Of a DNA stretch of 45,283 bases, positions 33,412-42,591 are shown piece by piece (position 1 is the stretch's first letter; the number at the start of each line of letters is the position of its first letter). The notes beneath the pieces were generated by a model. The model saw only the letters and a list, made by a program, of their open reading frames with translations. It searched no databases and was not told where the DNA came from. The stretch comes from Thermoguttaceae bacterium (GTDB lineage Bacteria > Planctomycetota > Planctomycetia > Pirellulales > Thermoguttaceae): NCBI GenBank assembly GCA_017408405.1, contig JAFQUP010000161.1, positions 1-45,283 of the forward strand, written 5' to 3'. The position numbers and the translations under genes are program-made.

Positions 33412-35172
33412 TCATGAATTTTTTTCAAAAGCTTCCGTTACGGAATCGTCCTTAGGATTTTCTCTTGCTTCCGCTTCCGCTTTTTTCTTTTCAGCGTACT
33501 TTCGGTTTCTTTCCTCTTCCTCTTTTTTTCTTTCATATGGATCTTTTCGTCCAGTTTGAGGCAGGGCATCAATTCTGAAGGAAGTATCCAGAGCGTTCTG
33601 CTCAATTGCCGCCTGAAGGACCTCTAGAATATCCGGATAGGTGGCTCCGACATCCGAAAGGGCGCGCACAACATCTTCCACACGGCAGGAAACCGTCCGT
33701 TTTTGGTCAGGGCGATTGGGTTCAAATCGCGCTACGATAACTTCACCTTCCGGTGTTGCTCGGACAATTACGTTATTCGCGGCTTCGATAGTCATGGGAT
33801 ACTTGAATGACTGATTTTCTCCGAAGAGGGCAATTTCCGCGCGATGACTTTTCGTAACGTGAAGCATTGGAGAACCCGTCGTCGGAATGACGCAAAGAGT
33901 AAAAGTTTTTTTTCCAAGCTGCTCGCCAACGACAAGCGGATCAGTAGGACGCATTACTTTCAACGCGCGGAAAGCTCCGTATCTTGTTTCGGCGGTTGGG
34001 GCACTCATTAACTTACGAAGTTCTTCGTAGGCATCAAGGTCATCCATGACGCAGAGAGCCAGAAGAGCATAGCCGCGGTTAACCCGGTCTTCAAGAGCAA
34101 CTTTCCCAAGAATTGCTGCGCCGTCACTTACGTCAAGGTAAGCTAATGCCTGCGCGGAATGGAACTGGACCGTTTGGTCATCGGATTCAAGACCGAGTTT
34201 CAGCGTGTCAATCGCGTTTTTGCCGATTGCTTCCAGTTCAAGTGCCGCCCGTTTGGTTGTCGTGGGGTCCAGAAGACGTTTTTCGAGAAGCTTCATGCGT
34301 TCCAGACGCTGCGCTTCCGTTTCGAGAATCGGAAGGCATCTGACGACATCCAGGAAACGCGACAGATTTTCTTTGTACGTCGGAGGAATCTCAAAATAAA
34401 TGAATTTGTCGTCTTTTGCCTTGGCGATTTTTTTGCTGGATGTTCCATCCACGATTTTGAATCTGGCGTTAATCGCGCGCTCGATTTTCATCGTCATGTA
34501 CTTGTCCGGTTTTACGGAATCAGAATTGACTCTCAAACCAATCGGATTATTGAAAGTTGAGACTCCGCCGCTAAGAACCAGACCGCGGCGCTGAGTCATT
34601 TTGTCACGTTCTGTTCCCGTTTTGGGTTCAACCAGAATTGGGCCGGAGCAGTTGGCTTTTTTGAAATCTTCATGAAGTCCGTTTGAGTAAACCATCTCAC
34701 GCATTGGAGCCGGCATTAAGTAACCGCCGCGCAAACTGGTTGTTTCGCTATCGGATGGAAGAGTTACTTCTACGTCAAAACGGTCTCCTTTTTGGACTCC
34801 AGGCGGAAGATAACCAGTTACGATGACCAGAGAAGTGGATGGGTCAGCCAATACTTTTGCCGGATGCGCGATATTGCGGCTGGCCATTTCACGTAAAAGC
34901 ATCGTCCGCTGAACGGATTCAGGCGGATCACTTCCAGTTCCGGCAAGATTGGCTGCGAGACTTACGGACGAAATTTCGATATAGTCAGCTCCGACAGGCA
35001 CAGTCGTGTCACCGATAAAAAATGCCTTTTGGTATTCCTTTCCGACTTTTTCTTCCGTTTTATTACCGCGTAAAATCTCTTTCATGCAGCCGGTAGAAAA
35101 AAGTACCAGACAGCAAAAAATCATCAGCCCGGTGAAAATTGGAGTTTCGTGTTTGAGTGAATGTCGTTTCAT
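33412..35172 (-). CDS. FlgI-like lipoprotein with HEAT-type repeats
   Basis: A 586-residue probable lipoprotein: a hydrophobic segment (12-28) ends in FSTGC, lipidation Cys at 29, with a slightly unusual lipobox. Residues about 55-255 match flagellar P-ring protein FlgI: ISSVSLAANLAGTGSDPPESVQRTMLLREMA, KVLADPSTSLVIVTGYLPPGVQKGDRFDVEVTL and LRGGYLMPAPM. Residues about 300-400 look like HEAT repeats (ALELEAIGKNAIDTLKLGL and following helices). Residues 415-545 return to FlgI-like sequence, and the tail is a Lys/Glu-rich coil. FlgI forms a ring in the periplasm around the flagellar rod; here no flagellar gene is near, and lipidation would put the protein at a membrane, so the role is unknown. 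Three starts are possible (TTG, ATG, ATG); the last, six bases after AGG, is used. Confidence 0.8.
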   Translation of the reverse strand: MKRHSLKHETPIFTGLMIFCCLVLFSTGCMKEILRGNKTEEKVGKEYQKAFFIGDTTVPVGADYIEISSVSLAANLAGTGSDPPESVQRTMLLREMASRNIAHPAKVLADPSTSLVIVTGYLPPGVQKGDRFDVEVTLPSDSETTSLRGGYLMPAPMREMVYSNGLHEDFKKANCSGPILVEPKTGTERDKMTQRRGLVLSGGVSTFNNPIGLRVNSDSVKPDKYMTMKIERAINARFKIVDGTSSKKIAKAKDDKFIYFEIPPTYKENLSRFLDVVRCLPILETEAQRLERMKLLEKRLLDPTTTKRAALELEAIGKNAIDTLKLGLESDDQTVQFHSAQALAYLDVSDGAAILGKVALEDRVNRGYALLALCVMDDLDAYEELRKLMSAPTAETRYGAFRALKVMRPTDPLVVGEQLGKKTFTLCVIPTTGSPMLHVTKSHRAEIALFGENQSFKYPMTIEAANNVIVRATPEGEVIVARFEPNRPDQKRTVSCRVEDVVRALSDVGATYPDILEVLQAAIEQNALDTSFRIDALPQTGRKDPYERKKEEEERNRKYAEKKKAEAEARENPKDDSVTEAFEKNS

Positions 35173-35214
35173 CATCAACCTGCGTTTAAGCGTGAATTTT
35201 CAGCAATATGAAAA

Positions 35215-35243
35215 AGAATAATCATTTTTCCGTAATGTGTCAA
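35215..35243 (-). promoter_or_regulatory. Sigma-70-type promoter for the FlgI-like gene
   Basis: On the minus strand TTGACA (35238-35243), 17 bases, TATTCT (35215-35220). The start site would lie about 35 bases before the ATG. The remaining divergent space up to 35494 is AT-rich and shows no gene and no clear plus-strand promoter. Confidence 0.7.
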
Positions 35244-35494
35244 GATGATTTTAGCGGTTTTTTCTTCAACATGGAAAAGAATCAACATTTTTTCATGTTT
35301 GTTGGAAAAGCAGAACATTCTTCTGGACTTTTGGATTTTTATTGAAATTATGTTTAGAAATTGGATAATCGTTAGAACTTGCTTAATGTGAAAAAAATGC
35401 TCAAATTGTCTTTTTTCGCAATTGGTGGATTTTTTGAGAAGATGGGACGATTTAGTGGATTGGATAAACGTTTGTTTTTTTAAGAGGGTGTTCT

Positions 35495-38143
35495 GTGGAT
35501 TCATATTTTTCCGATTCGGCACTGTCCAATCGACAGTTTGTTCGTGAACTGCATCGAATAGGGAGTTTGCCGGCTTTATTGAATCGTTTTTCAAAGAGTA
35601 TTGGCTGGAAACTTTCTTATCATTGTGCGGATTCCGTTCCGAAAAGTCTCCAGAGAGGCATGAGTAATGAGCGGTCTGTCTCCGTCTTTCCCGGCCATGA
35701 AGAGGAACGGATTCCGATGCGGCTTTCTCCGGAATTTTTAGAAGAAATTGCCGAGGGAAATGAAATTTGGATTCCGATAGAAATCAAACGCGGTTTCTTG
35801 AAAATGAAACTTGAGGAGTTCATTCAGCGTGAAGTGCTTGAGTGCTCAAAGGAGCATTCGCGTAAGAAAGAAAACTCCCTTCCTTTTCCGATTTTGGAAA
35901 TGTCGCGCCAAAAGCAAAATGACGTCGAGAGAGTTTCAAAAGATGATGAAAGTGAACTGATTCAGAATGTGCTGGAGCCGGTTCGATTGGAGTTTGAGAA
36001 GGAACTGGAGAAATCCATTTCAGGAAATCTTGAATTTTTAAATTATCCAATTGGTTTTCTTTGTTTGTCATGTTCAGATAACGAAAAACTTTCGTCCAAT
36101 GATGAGCAAAGGAAAGTTCAATCGGGGGAAAGCCTGGTTGATAGAGATTTTTTGCTTTCAGAAGACAGTACGGGAAAAAGTCGTGATTCTTCCAGAATTT
36201 CTTTCCAGGAAGCGCGCAGTCTTGCGGTTGCTTTGGGAGATCTCATTTCCGAATTTCAGTTTATGCGTTTTCGAGTCTGGTTTTTGGAACTTGAGGGAAC
36301 GCTGAATATTTTGCCAAAACCGGGTAAAGATTTTCGGGAGGAAGAAAGCCGCGAGAGTGATTACCCGGAGTATGATTCAGAGGAAGCCCGCCTTCACGAA
36401 GAGCGATATTTCCAGAAAAGGCATCATGAATCAGGTGCGAATGAGATCATTGAAAATCAAATTTTCCACGTAGCCGGAGACAGGCAGGAAGAAAATTTAA
36501 ATACGGATTTTTTCCAAGAGGCTGAGACTCATTCCGGAACCTGCTGCGAAGGAAAAAGCGGGATTCAGGAAGATGGAAATGAATCCCATGAAAAGAATTT
36601 CCCAACTAATTCCGCTAAAAAGAGCGAAACGTTTGCTGAAAAGGATTTTTGGAAGAAACCATATTCGGAATCTGGACATCAGGAGAATTCAGAAAAAATC
36701 TTTTTAGGCGATAAAGCTCTAAAGAATAAAGATAAAATTTCCGGGAAATCTCTTTTGGAGCAGTTCGTTTCATCAAGATCGCCGGAGCGTAATCGTTTTG
36801 TTGGAGATTTTCGCAAGCTGCTGACTTATTCCTGTCTCGCGCTGGGGATGGATGCGGTTGGCATTTATTTGCCGAACTTTGAGAATCAGACATTTAAACT
36901 TCGGGCACATTACGGCTTGGCGATGGATCAGCTGATGAGTGAAATTCGGCATTTTGGCCGTGCTCAAACTGATTTGCGCGTTTATCATCAGAACGCGGTC
37001 ATTACGATTGATGATTCCTGGCCGGAGGGAATGGGAGAGATACCGGAGGATTTTCCTTCCGCGGTCTGCATTCCGCTACGATCACGAAATTTCAGCTATG
37101 GGACGGTCTGGTTCTTTTCAAATAAAACGTTTATTCCTGAAAAAACGACACGGCTTGTCGAGCTATTTGGAGAATTATTCGCTTTAAATATTGAAAATGA
37201 ACATTTTCAGCGGCAGGAATCCGGCACACTTGAGTATCGTCGGGAACTTAAGGCCGCTTCTAGATTTCAAACGCTCATGTCTCCGATTTATCTTGCCGGG
37301 AATTTTGAGATCGCGGGTTGGACAAAAGCCGGGCGTACTCTCCAGTGTCTTCGAATCGGAAACTCTTCATCGGACAGGCAGCTGGGAACACAAAATTCAG
37401 TTAGCGGCGATTTTTACGAATGGCTGACTCTTCCGGACGGTCAAACGCTTGTCGCGTTGGGAAGCGTTGGTACTCCTGGTTTGGCTGGAGCGATGCTCGC
37501 GGCCTCGGTGCGTTCCGCGCTGAGAAGTCATGCTTCCTATGGACATTCTGTTTCGGAGCTTTTAGCCAAAGTCAATCAAACGCTTTGGCTTCAGTTGGCG
37601 GCTGACGCGAGAATTTCACTTTTTTGCGCGGTCATTCGTCCGGAACCGCCTTATTTGGGAATTCATTTTGCCCAAACTGGAAATTTACGGGGATTGAAAA
37701 TTGGGAATTCGGGAACATTTCAGGAAATTTCTCTCTCGCATCGAGAGACGAGCCGCAGTTTGGGAAGTACCTCGGATTTTCATTGCTTTGAAGACTGTGT
37801 TTATTTGAAGCCGTACGAATCTTTTGTCATTTTTAATGATGGTCTCTCGAATGGAAAGAGGGAATTGGCGGGAGACGGATCGTCTGAAGAAACATTCAGA
37901 AATTTCAAAAATTTCGGCATGGATTTGAGAAAAGTTAAACAGAAAATCAATCAGGAACTGGGGCGCCTGCTAAGTCAAAAAAGAAATTCTTCCGTTTGCC
38001 TGAAGGTTAGCCAGATCAGGAACTTTTTTATGAATCATTTGCCAATGGGGAGATATGATCAATCCGCAATGGCTCTTCAGTTCGTGGGAGAAGGGAAGAA
38101 TGAGACGGTCTGTTGCGGAGAAACCCGAAAAAGCAGGAACTGA
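35495..38143 (+). CDS. GAF-domain, SpoIIE/PP2C-like regulatory protein with altered metal sites
   Basis: An 882-residue cytosolic protein starting with GTG. Residues 1-300 contain no known domain; residues about 300-430 are highly charged and probably disordered; a GAF domain covers about 430-580 (MDAVGIYLPNFENQTFKL, FPSAVCIPLRSRNFSYGTVWF); a SpoIIE-type phosphatase domain covers about 595-870. SpoIIE/RsbU phosphatases usually dephosphorylate anti-sigma antagonists in partner-switching. Here SGDFYEW keeps Asp639 and NDG keeps Asp782, but the GDVxGxG motif reads GSVGTPG, putting Ser657 at a metal-ligand position, and the final DD pair is YD (Asp855). Activity may be lost or changed. It is followed 18 bases later by the Nif3 gene, so the two are co-transcribed. 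No anti-sigma factor or STAS gene is near. Confidence 0.75.
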   Translation: MDSYFSDSALSNRQFVRELHRIGSLPALLNRFSKSIGWKLSYHCADSVPKSLQRGMSNERSVSVFPGHEEERIPMRLSPEFLEEIAEGNEIWIPIEIKRGFLKMKLEEFIQREVLECSKEHSRKKENSLPFPILEMSRQKQNDVERVSKDDESELIQNVLEPVRLEFEKELEKSISGNLEFLNYPIGFLCLSCSDNEKLSSNDEQRKVQSGESLVDRDFLLSEDSTGKSRDSSRISFQEARSLAVALGDLISEFQFMRFRVWFLELEGTLNILPKPGKDFREEESRESDYPEYDSEEARLHEERYFQKRHHESGANEIIENQIFHVAGDRQEENLNTDFFQEAETHSGTCCEGKSGIQEDGNESHEKNFPTNSAKKSETFAEKDFWKKPYSESGHQENSEKIFLGDKALKNKDKISGKSLLEQFVSSRSPERNRFVGDFRKLLTYSCLALGMDAVGIYLPNFENQTFKLRAHYGLAMDQLMSEIRHFGRAQTDLRVYHQNAVITIDDSWPEGMGEIPEDFPSAVCIPLRSRNFSYGTVWFFSNKTFIPEKTTRLVELFGELFALNIENEHFQRQESGTLEYRRELKAASRFQTLMSPIYLAGNFEIAGWTKAGRTLQCLRIGNSSSDRQLGTQNSVSGDFYEWLTLPDGQTLVALGSVGTPGLAGAMLAASVRSALRSHASYGHSVSELLAKVNQTLWLQLAADARISLFCAVIRPEPPYLGIHFAQTGNLRGLKIGNSGTFQEISLSHRETSRSLGSTSDFHCFEDCVYLKPYESFVIFNDGLSNGKRELAGDGSSEETFRNFKNFGMDLRKVKQKINQELGRLLSQKRNSSVCLKVSQIRNFFMNHLPMGRYDQSAMALQFVGEGKNETVCCGETRKSRN

Positions 38144-38161
38144 ATCGGAAAGGAAGATAAA

Positions 38162-38947
38162 ATGAATGTTCAGGATGTTTGCGTTTTTATGGAAAATTTT
38201 GCTCCGAAAGCACTTGCGGAATCCTGGGATAATACCGGATTTCTCGTTGGGGAAAAAACGCGGCGGTGTTCACGGATCATGACCTGCCTGACGATTACTC
38301 CGGAAACCGTTCAGGAAGCGGTCATGAAAAAGGCAGACATGATTATTGCCCATCATCCGATGCCGTTTCGGGCATTGAAAGAACTCACTTCGGAAACCAC
38401 CGTCGGACGGCTGCTTCGTTCACTGATCAAAAATGATATTGCGCTTTATTGCCCGCACACGTCCTTTGATTCCGCGCCCCGGGGAATCAATCAGCAGCTG
38501 GCGGAGGGGTTGGGGCTTGAAGAAATCCAGCCTTTTGTCCCAAGCGCGGAATGCGGTGGAGGAACCGGAAGGATGGGAGTTTTCAAGGAAGAGCAGACTC
38601 TTTCTTCTTTTCTTGAAAAAGTTAAATCTCTATTGAATCTTCCGTACGTTCAGTATGTCGGAGATCCCGGGGCTGTCGTGCGAAAAGTTGGAATTGGCTG
38701 CGGGGCGGCTGGTGAGTTTCTTCAGTACGCGCTGCGTTTCAATTGCGATGTCTTCCTTACTGGTGAGACTAATTTTCATACTTGCCTTGAGGCGAAAGCA
38801 CAGGGAATCGGACTCGTTTTGATGACGCATTTCGCAGGAGAAAAATATGCCTGCGACCGATTGGCGGATATTTTGCGTGATGAGTTATCCGGTTTGGAAA
38901 ATGTGTGGGCTTCGGAAGACGAGGTTGAGCCGCTCGCGATTTTCTGA
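38162..38947 (+). CDS. Nif3-like dinuclear metal centre protein
   Basis: A 261-residue cytosolic protein of the Nif3/YbgI family, which forms toroidal hexamers with two metal ions per subunit. Metal ligands are seen in the usual places: IIAHHP (His64, His65), PHTSFD with Asp103, and the C-terminal HFAGEKYACD (His and Glu). SWDNTGFLVG at the start is a family hallmark. It has the short form of about 260 residues, without the inserted CutA-like domain. The biochemical role is unsettled, with GTP cyclohydrolase-like and tRNA- or NAD-linked proposals for relatives. GGAAG lies five bases before the ATG, and the gene follows the GAF/SpoIIE gene by 18 bases, suggesting one operon. A tRNA promoter starts 40 bases after its stop. 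Confidence 0.9.
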   Translation: MNVQDVCVFMENFAPKALAESWDNTGFLVGEKTRRCSRIMTCLTITPETVQEAVMKKADMIIAHHPMPFRALKELTSETTVGRLLRSLIKNDIALYCPHTSFDSAPRGINQQLAEGLGLEEIQPFVPSAECGGGTGRMGVFKEEQTLSSFLEKVKSLLNLPYVQYVGDPGAVVRKVGIGCGAAGEFLQYALRFNCDVFLTGETNFHTCLEAKAQGIGLVLMTHFAGEKYACDRLADILRDELSGLENVWASEDEVEPLAIF

Positions 38948-38987
38948 AAAAAGAGAAATTTTTTGAATTAAATTTAACTTGCCCCCC

Positions 38988-39015
38988 TTGACGGTTTTAG
39001 AATTTGTGGTAAACT
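38988..39015 (+). promoter_or_regulatory. Promoter of tRNA-Leu copy 1
   Basis: TTGACG (38988-38993), 16 bases, TAAACT (39010-39015). It is conserved exactly in copy 2. Confidence 0.75.
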
Positions 39016-39060
39016 ATGAAACATAATTGATGAGGTGATTCACTTTTATCAATTTCAAAC

Positions 39061-39145
39061 GCGGAAATGGCGGAATTGGTAGACGCGCCAGGTTGAGGGC
39101 CTGGTGAAAGCTGATTTCATGCAGGTTCAAGTCCTGTTTTCCGCA
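39061..39145 (+). tRNA. tRNA-Leu (anticodon GAG), copy 1
   Basis: An 85-base type II tRNA. The acceptor stem pairs GCGGAAA (39061-39067) with TTTCCGC (39138-39144), with discriminator A at 39145. The anticodon stem CCAGG/CCTGG holds loop TTGAGGG, giving anticodon GAG, which reads CUC and CUU. The long variable arm (TGAAA...TTTCA) and the T-loop TTCAAGT are typical of leucine tRNA. CCA is not encoded. Confidence 0.95.
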
Positions 39146-39149
39146 TTCG

Positions 39150-39178
39150 ACCCGTTCATGAAAATGAGCGGGTTTTTT
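39150..39178 (+). terminator. Terminator of tRNA-Leu copy 1
   Basis: A stem of ten pairs with a GAAA tetraloop (39150-39173), followed by a run of six T. The 165 bases from here to the second repeat copy contain no gene. Confidence 0.9.
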
Positions 39179-39352
39179 ATTGGATTTACGGTTGGGATTA
39201 ATTAATGTGCAAAACCTGCATTGAGTTGATTATTCGGTATTTGCCAGGGACGCTTTGAGAACCTTTTTATGATGGAAAGACTTTGAGCTTGCGCGGGACT
39301 GGGACATTGAAAAAACTTTTCAAATTTTAACCTCAAATTTCGATGCCCCCCC

Positions 39353-39380
39353 TTGACGGTTTTAGAATTTGTGGTAAACT
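39353..39380 (+). promoter_or_regulatory. Promoter of tRNA-Leu copy 2
   Basis: TTGACG (39353-39358), 16 bases, TAAACT (39375-39380), the same as in copy 1. Confidence 0.75.
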
Positions 39381-39425
39381 ATGAAACATAATTGATGAGG
39401 TGATTCACTTTCATCAATACCAAAC

Positions 39426-39510
39426 GCGGAAATGGCGGAATTGGTAGACGCGCCAGGTTGAGGGCCTGGTGAAAGCTGATTTCATGCAGGTTCAAGTCCT
39501 GTTTTCCGCA
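39426..39510 (+). tRNA. tRNA-Leu (anticodon GAG), copy 2
   Basis: Base-for-base identical to the tRNA at 39061-39145, again without an encoded CCA end. Confidence 0.95.
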
Positions 39511-39514
39511 TTCG

Positions 39515-39544
39515 ACCCGTTCATGAAAATGAGCGGGTTTTTTT
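39515..39544 (+). terminator. Terminator of tRNA-Leu copy 2
   Basis: The same ten-pair hairpin with GAAA loop (39515-39538) and seven T. Confidence 0.9.
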
Positions 39545-39557
39545 ATTGAAATAAACT

Positions 39558-39591
39558 AAAAATCCCATGAAATATCTGATTTTCATGGGAT
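39558..39591 (-). terminator. Rho-independent terminator of queC
   Basis: On the minus strand a perfect 11-bp stem (39581-39591 with 39562-39572), eight-base loop and five T. It lies 33 bases after the queC stop codon. Confidence 0.85.
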
Positions 39592-39624
39592 CTGGCTATT
39601 CTGGAAAATGCTGCGGTGCGATTT

Positions 39625-40314
39625 TTATCGTTTAGCGTAGGGGATTGGGTCCGTGAATCCAGCCTCACGAAATCCCTGAAGACGCAGCTGGCACGCATCA
39701 CATTCTCCGCAGCTGGTGCCGTCAGGTAATGGGTCGTAGCACGTGTGCGTAATGGAATAGTCAACTCCCAACTCCATTCCTTTTTGAATGATCTGCGCCT
39801 TGGAGAGGCGGAGCAGGGGAGCGTGAAAGCGGATTTGATTTCCTTCAATGCCTGCTTTCGTTGCCAGGTTGGCCATTTTTTCAAATGCCTCAAGAAATTC
39901 AGGACGGCAGTCCGGGTACCCACTGTAATCCACGTGATTAATGCCAAGAAAAATATCAAACGCGCGGATTGTCTCCGCGTAGGCTAAGGCAATGGAAAGA
40001 AGGACGGTATTTCGGGCCGGAACATAAGTATCTGGAATGTCCTCCTCGACATTTTCGATTGTTCTGCCATGCGGTACCGCGATGTTTTCATCCAAAAGAG
40101 CACTGCCGCCGAATCGGAAAAGCGGAAGCTCAATGAATTCGTGCCGTTTCAGCCCCAGTGCTTCTCCTACTCGGCGTGCCGCGTCGATTTCAAAAAGGTG
40201 ACGTTGACCGTAATTGACGGTTAGTCCGTAGAGTTCATCAAAACCCTCTGATTTGGCGACGGCGGCAGTTGTGCTGGAATCCAGGCCGCCGGAGAGAAGG
40301 ATCACTGCTTTCAT
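39625..40314 (-). CDS. queC: 7-cyano-7-deazaguanine synthase QueC
   Basis: A 229-residue cytosolic ATP-dependent enzyme that converts 7-carboxy-7-deazaguanine and ammonia to preQ0, the precursor of queuosine in tRNA. The PP-loop SGGLDSS is at residues 8-14; the zinc site uses Cys192, Cys202, Cys205 and Cys208 (TCYDP ... [11 protein letters not shown]); [14 protein letters not shown] is a family motif. Length is normal. GAGG lies five bases before the ATG. queD, queE and folE are not adjacent, so the pathway genes are scattered. I searched the leader for a preQ1 riboswitch and found no convincing match. Confidence 0.96.
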   Translation of the reverse strand: MKAVILLSGGLDSSTTAAVAKSEGFDELYGLTVNYGQRHLFEIDAARRVGEALGLKRHEFIELPLFRFGGSALLDENIAVPHGRTIENVEEDIPDTYVPARNTVLLSIALAYAETIRAFDIFLGINHVDYSGYPDCRPEFLEAFEKMANLATKAGIEGNQIRFHAPLLRLSKAQIIQKGMELGVDYSITHTCYDPLPDGTSCGECDACQLRLQGFREAGFTDPIPYAKR

Positions 40315-40688
40315 GGCATCCTCTTTTTGGTTTTCTGAAAAGTTATGTTACCTGCCTCAATGATTTCAGCATGAAAAGAACAATGGGCCGCCTCAACGCG
40401 TCCCATTGCCTGATTTCAAAAATAAAGAGCGTAAACCAAAGACTGTTCAGAAATTTAAACAGTCAAAATTGGCTCCTGTCTCATCCTTTTCCGGATTCTT
40501 GACTGATTTCCGGATCGGGATTTAAGTAGATTTCCAAAAATCTAATTTCCTGAAAAAACGGGATTTTTGTTTTGGGTCCGTATTTTCCAAGTCTCGCGTT
40601 TTTTCAAAAACACGAAACTTCTGAACCTTTCAAAAACACAAAACACTCCGTTTTTTCACGAAATCGCGCTTTTGAAAGTCCCTTTCAA
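40315..40688 (-). other. Intergenic region between asnS and queC with two hairpins
   Basis: These 374 bases hold no gene. Two minus-strand hairpins are seen: a 7-bp stem 40458-40464 with 40441-40447 followed by TTTGGTTT, and a 7-bp stem 40402-40408 with 40381-40387 followed by TTCTTTT. Either may end asnS transcription; the second, 67 bases before queC, could also affect queC. Confidence 0.5.
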
Positions 40689-42083
40689 TTAAAACTCGGC
40701 GTTTCCGGGGGTTCTCGGGAACGGAATGACATCGCGCACGTTCTGCATCGCGGTCACGTACATGATGATGCGCTCAAGGCCAAGGCCAAATCCGCTGTGC
40801 GGGACGGTGCCGAAACGCCGCAGGTCAAGATACCACCAGTAATCTTTCGGGTCCAGGCCCATTTCAACCATGCGTTTTTCCAGGACGTCCGGGCGGTATT
40901 CACGTTCACTGCCGCCGATGATTTCACCAACGCCAGGAACCAGAACATCCATCGCGCGAACCGTTTTTTCATCGTCATTCAGCCGCATATAAAACGCTTT
41001 AATTTCTTTCGGATAGTTGAAGACGATAACCGGTGCCTTGAAATACTCCTCCGTCAGGTAGCGTTCATGCTCGCTCTGAAGGTCAATTCCCCATTTAACC
41101 GGAAACTCAAATTTCTTCCCGGATTTTTCCAGAATCTCAATCGCCTCTGTGTACGAGCAGCGGTGGAAAGTGCTTGTCAGGAGATTATTCAGGCGTTCAA
41201 GCAGCTGATGCGTTTCATCGATTCGGTCATTGAAGAATTTCATGTCTTCTTCGCAGTCTTCCAAAACCGATTTGACGATGAATTTCAGGAACTTTTCAAC
41301 CAGTTCCATGTTATCCTCAAGCAGATAAAAAGCCATCTCCGGCTCAATCATCCAAAATTCCGCAAGGTGACGCGGCGTATTGGAATTTTCCGCGCGGAAG
41401 GTCGGTCCGAAAGTATAGACCTTTCCAAAAGCGTGTGCGTAGTTTTCAACCGCGAGCTGGCCGGAAACCGTTAATGACGCTTTTTTGCCGAAGAAATCAT
41501 TGGAATAATCCACTTTACCGTCTTTGGTTTTAGGAAGGTCTTCAAGATTCAGGGTCGTGACCTGGAACATTTCACCCGCTCCCTCGCAGTCACTGGAAGT
41601 AATCAGTGGAGTGTGAACGTAGGTGAAACCCTCATTCTGGAAAAACTGGTGAATCGCGTAACTGATTCGGTTACGCACTCGGAATACCGCGTTAAACGAA
41701 TTTGTTCGCGGACGAAGGTGCGCGATTGTGCGGAGATATTCAAACGTGGCGCGCTTTTTCTGAATTGGGTAATCTTCCGCCGCGTATCCGTAAATCTCAA
41801 TTTCCGCGGCCTGAACTTCCGTCGGCTGTTTATTGCCGGGGGACTGGACCACGGCTCCGCGTACCGCGATACTGCTTCCGGAGGTGAGTTTTTTTACGTC
41901 CGCGTAATTTGTCAGGGTGCTCGGCACTACGATCTGAATGTTGCCAAAACAGGAACCGTCATTCAATTCAATGAAACAGAATGATTTCTGGTCACGGCAT
42001 GTTCGTACCCAACCCTGAAGAAAAACTTCCTTACCAATCGCTTCCGCCTTGCGGACGGACTTCACACTCATTTTTTCCGACAT
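40689..42083 (-). CDS. asnS: Asparaginyl-tRNA synthetase
   Basis: A 464-residue class IIb aminoacyl-tRNA synthetase that charges tRNA-Asn. The N-terminal OB-fold (about 15-105) begins with [25 protein letters not shown] and binds the anticodon. The catalytic core shows motif 2 in [24 protein letters not shown] and motif 3 in [14 protein letters not shown], and the sequence ends with [14 protein letters not shown], typical of AsnS. Length is that of the family. A GGAGAAG site lies four bases before the ATG. AsnS makes direct asparaginylation possible, so this organism need not depend on the transamidation route for Asn-tRNA. It is monocistronic. Confidence 0.96.
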   Translation of the reverse strand: MSEKMSVKSVRKAEAIGKEVFLQGWVRTCRDQKSFCFIELNDGSCFGNIQIVVPSTLTNYADVKKLTSGSSIAVRGAVVQSPGNKQPTEVQAAEIEIYGYAAEDYPIQKKRATFEYLRTIAHLRPRTNSFNAVFRVRNRISYAIHQFFQNEGFTYVHTPLITSSDCEGAGEMFQVTTLNLEDLPKTKDGKVDYSNDFFGKKASLTVSGQLAVENYAHAFGKVYTFGPTFRAENSNTPRHLAEFWMIEPEMAFYLLEDNMELVEKFLKFIVKSVLEDCEEDMKFFNDRIDETHQLLERLNNLLTSTFHRCSYTEAIEILEKSGKKFEFPVKWGIDLQSEHERYLTEEYFKAPVIVFNYPKEIKAFYMRLNDDEKTVRAMDVLVPGVGEIIGGSEREYRPDVLEKRMVEMGLDPKDYWWYLDLRRFGTVPHSGFGLGLERIIMYVTAMQNVRDVIPFPRTPGNAEF

Positions 42084-42556
42084 GATCTTCTCCAGACCGG
42101 ATTTGACACCGGGTCTATTTCTGATTGAAGTATTGATTCCTGAATTTTTTCCGAAAAAACTTGTCCTTGATTATCGCGAGTAATACTCAGAAATCACCAA
42201 CATACTGTCATTTATGGGAATCGCTGAACTTTGACTCCATTGTCTCTCGGACTGTCGTTTTGTCAGGAAAACATTTTCTCAATTTTAGTCCAAATCCAGG
42301 AAAACACAAGGTCCCGCCCCCATATTTTTAACAAATTTTTCATGGAACAAATAAAAATTTTAAATTTCCTCCCCCGAATATCCTGACGAATAATTTTTTT
42401 CGTCAGAAATTTTTTTCTTGGGAATCTTTCCTGAAAATGCCTGAAATTCCCAGATTGCCCGAGCCATTTTCCGGTCACACCTCGTAATTTTCATAAAAAA
42501 GAAAGAAAAAATTTAAATGTTTGAGAAATTAATCGATAAAATGTTACTTAAATCGC
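42084..42556. other. AT-rich divergent intergenic region
   Basis: These 473 bases lie between asnS (minus) and the promoter of the hydrogenase-type operon (plus). I see no gene; a 71-codon minus-strand frame at 42263-42478 has no family resemblance or ribosome site. Short inverted sequences with GACC/GGTC lie near 42095-42115 in the asnS leader, without a clear regulatory assignment. Confidence 0.4.
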
Positions 42557-42584
42557 TTGACAGAAATTTTAAATCTGGTATACT
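42557..42584 (+). promoter_or_regulatory. Strong sigma-70-type promoter of the NuoE/NuoF/HydA-like operon
   Basis: TTGACA (42557-42562), 16 bases, TATACT (42579-42584). It is the closest match to consensus in the window and predicts a leader of about 118 bases. Confidence 0.8.
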
Positions 42585-42591
42585 TTATTTG

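Larger units (their letters stand above)
38980..39179 (+). repeat. Direct repeat copy 1: complete tRNA-Leu transcription unit
   Basis: About 200 bases spanning promoter, leader, tRNA and terminator are repeated at 39344-39545, 365 bases later. The tRNA and terminator hairpin are identical in both; the differences are one C in the C-run, a few substitutions in the leader (Tcaattt against Ccaatac) and one T in the final tract. Confidence 0.95.
39344..39545 (+). repeat. Direct repeat copy 2: complete tRNA-Leu transcription unit
   Basis: Second copy of the unit at 38980-39179, in the same orientation. It carries seven C at its start where copy 1 has six, and seven T at the end where copy 1 has six. 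Confidence 0.95.

Noticed and set aside
40315..40420. preQ1 riboswitch ahead of queC
   Set aside because: No H-type pseudoknot pattern with the A-rich tail could be found; only simple hairpins are seen.
40572..41474. 300-codon open frame on the plus strand
   Set aside because: It lies antisense to asnS, whose motifs are complete; the frame is a by-product of asnS codon use.
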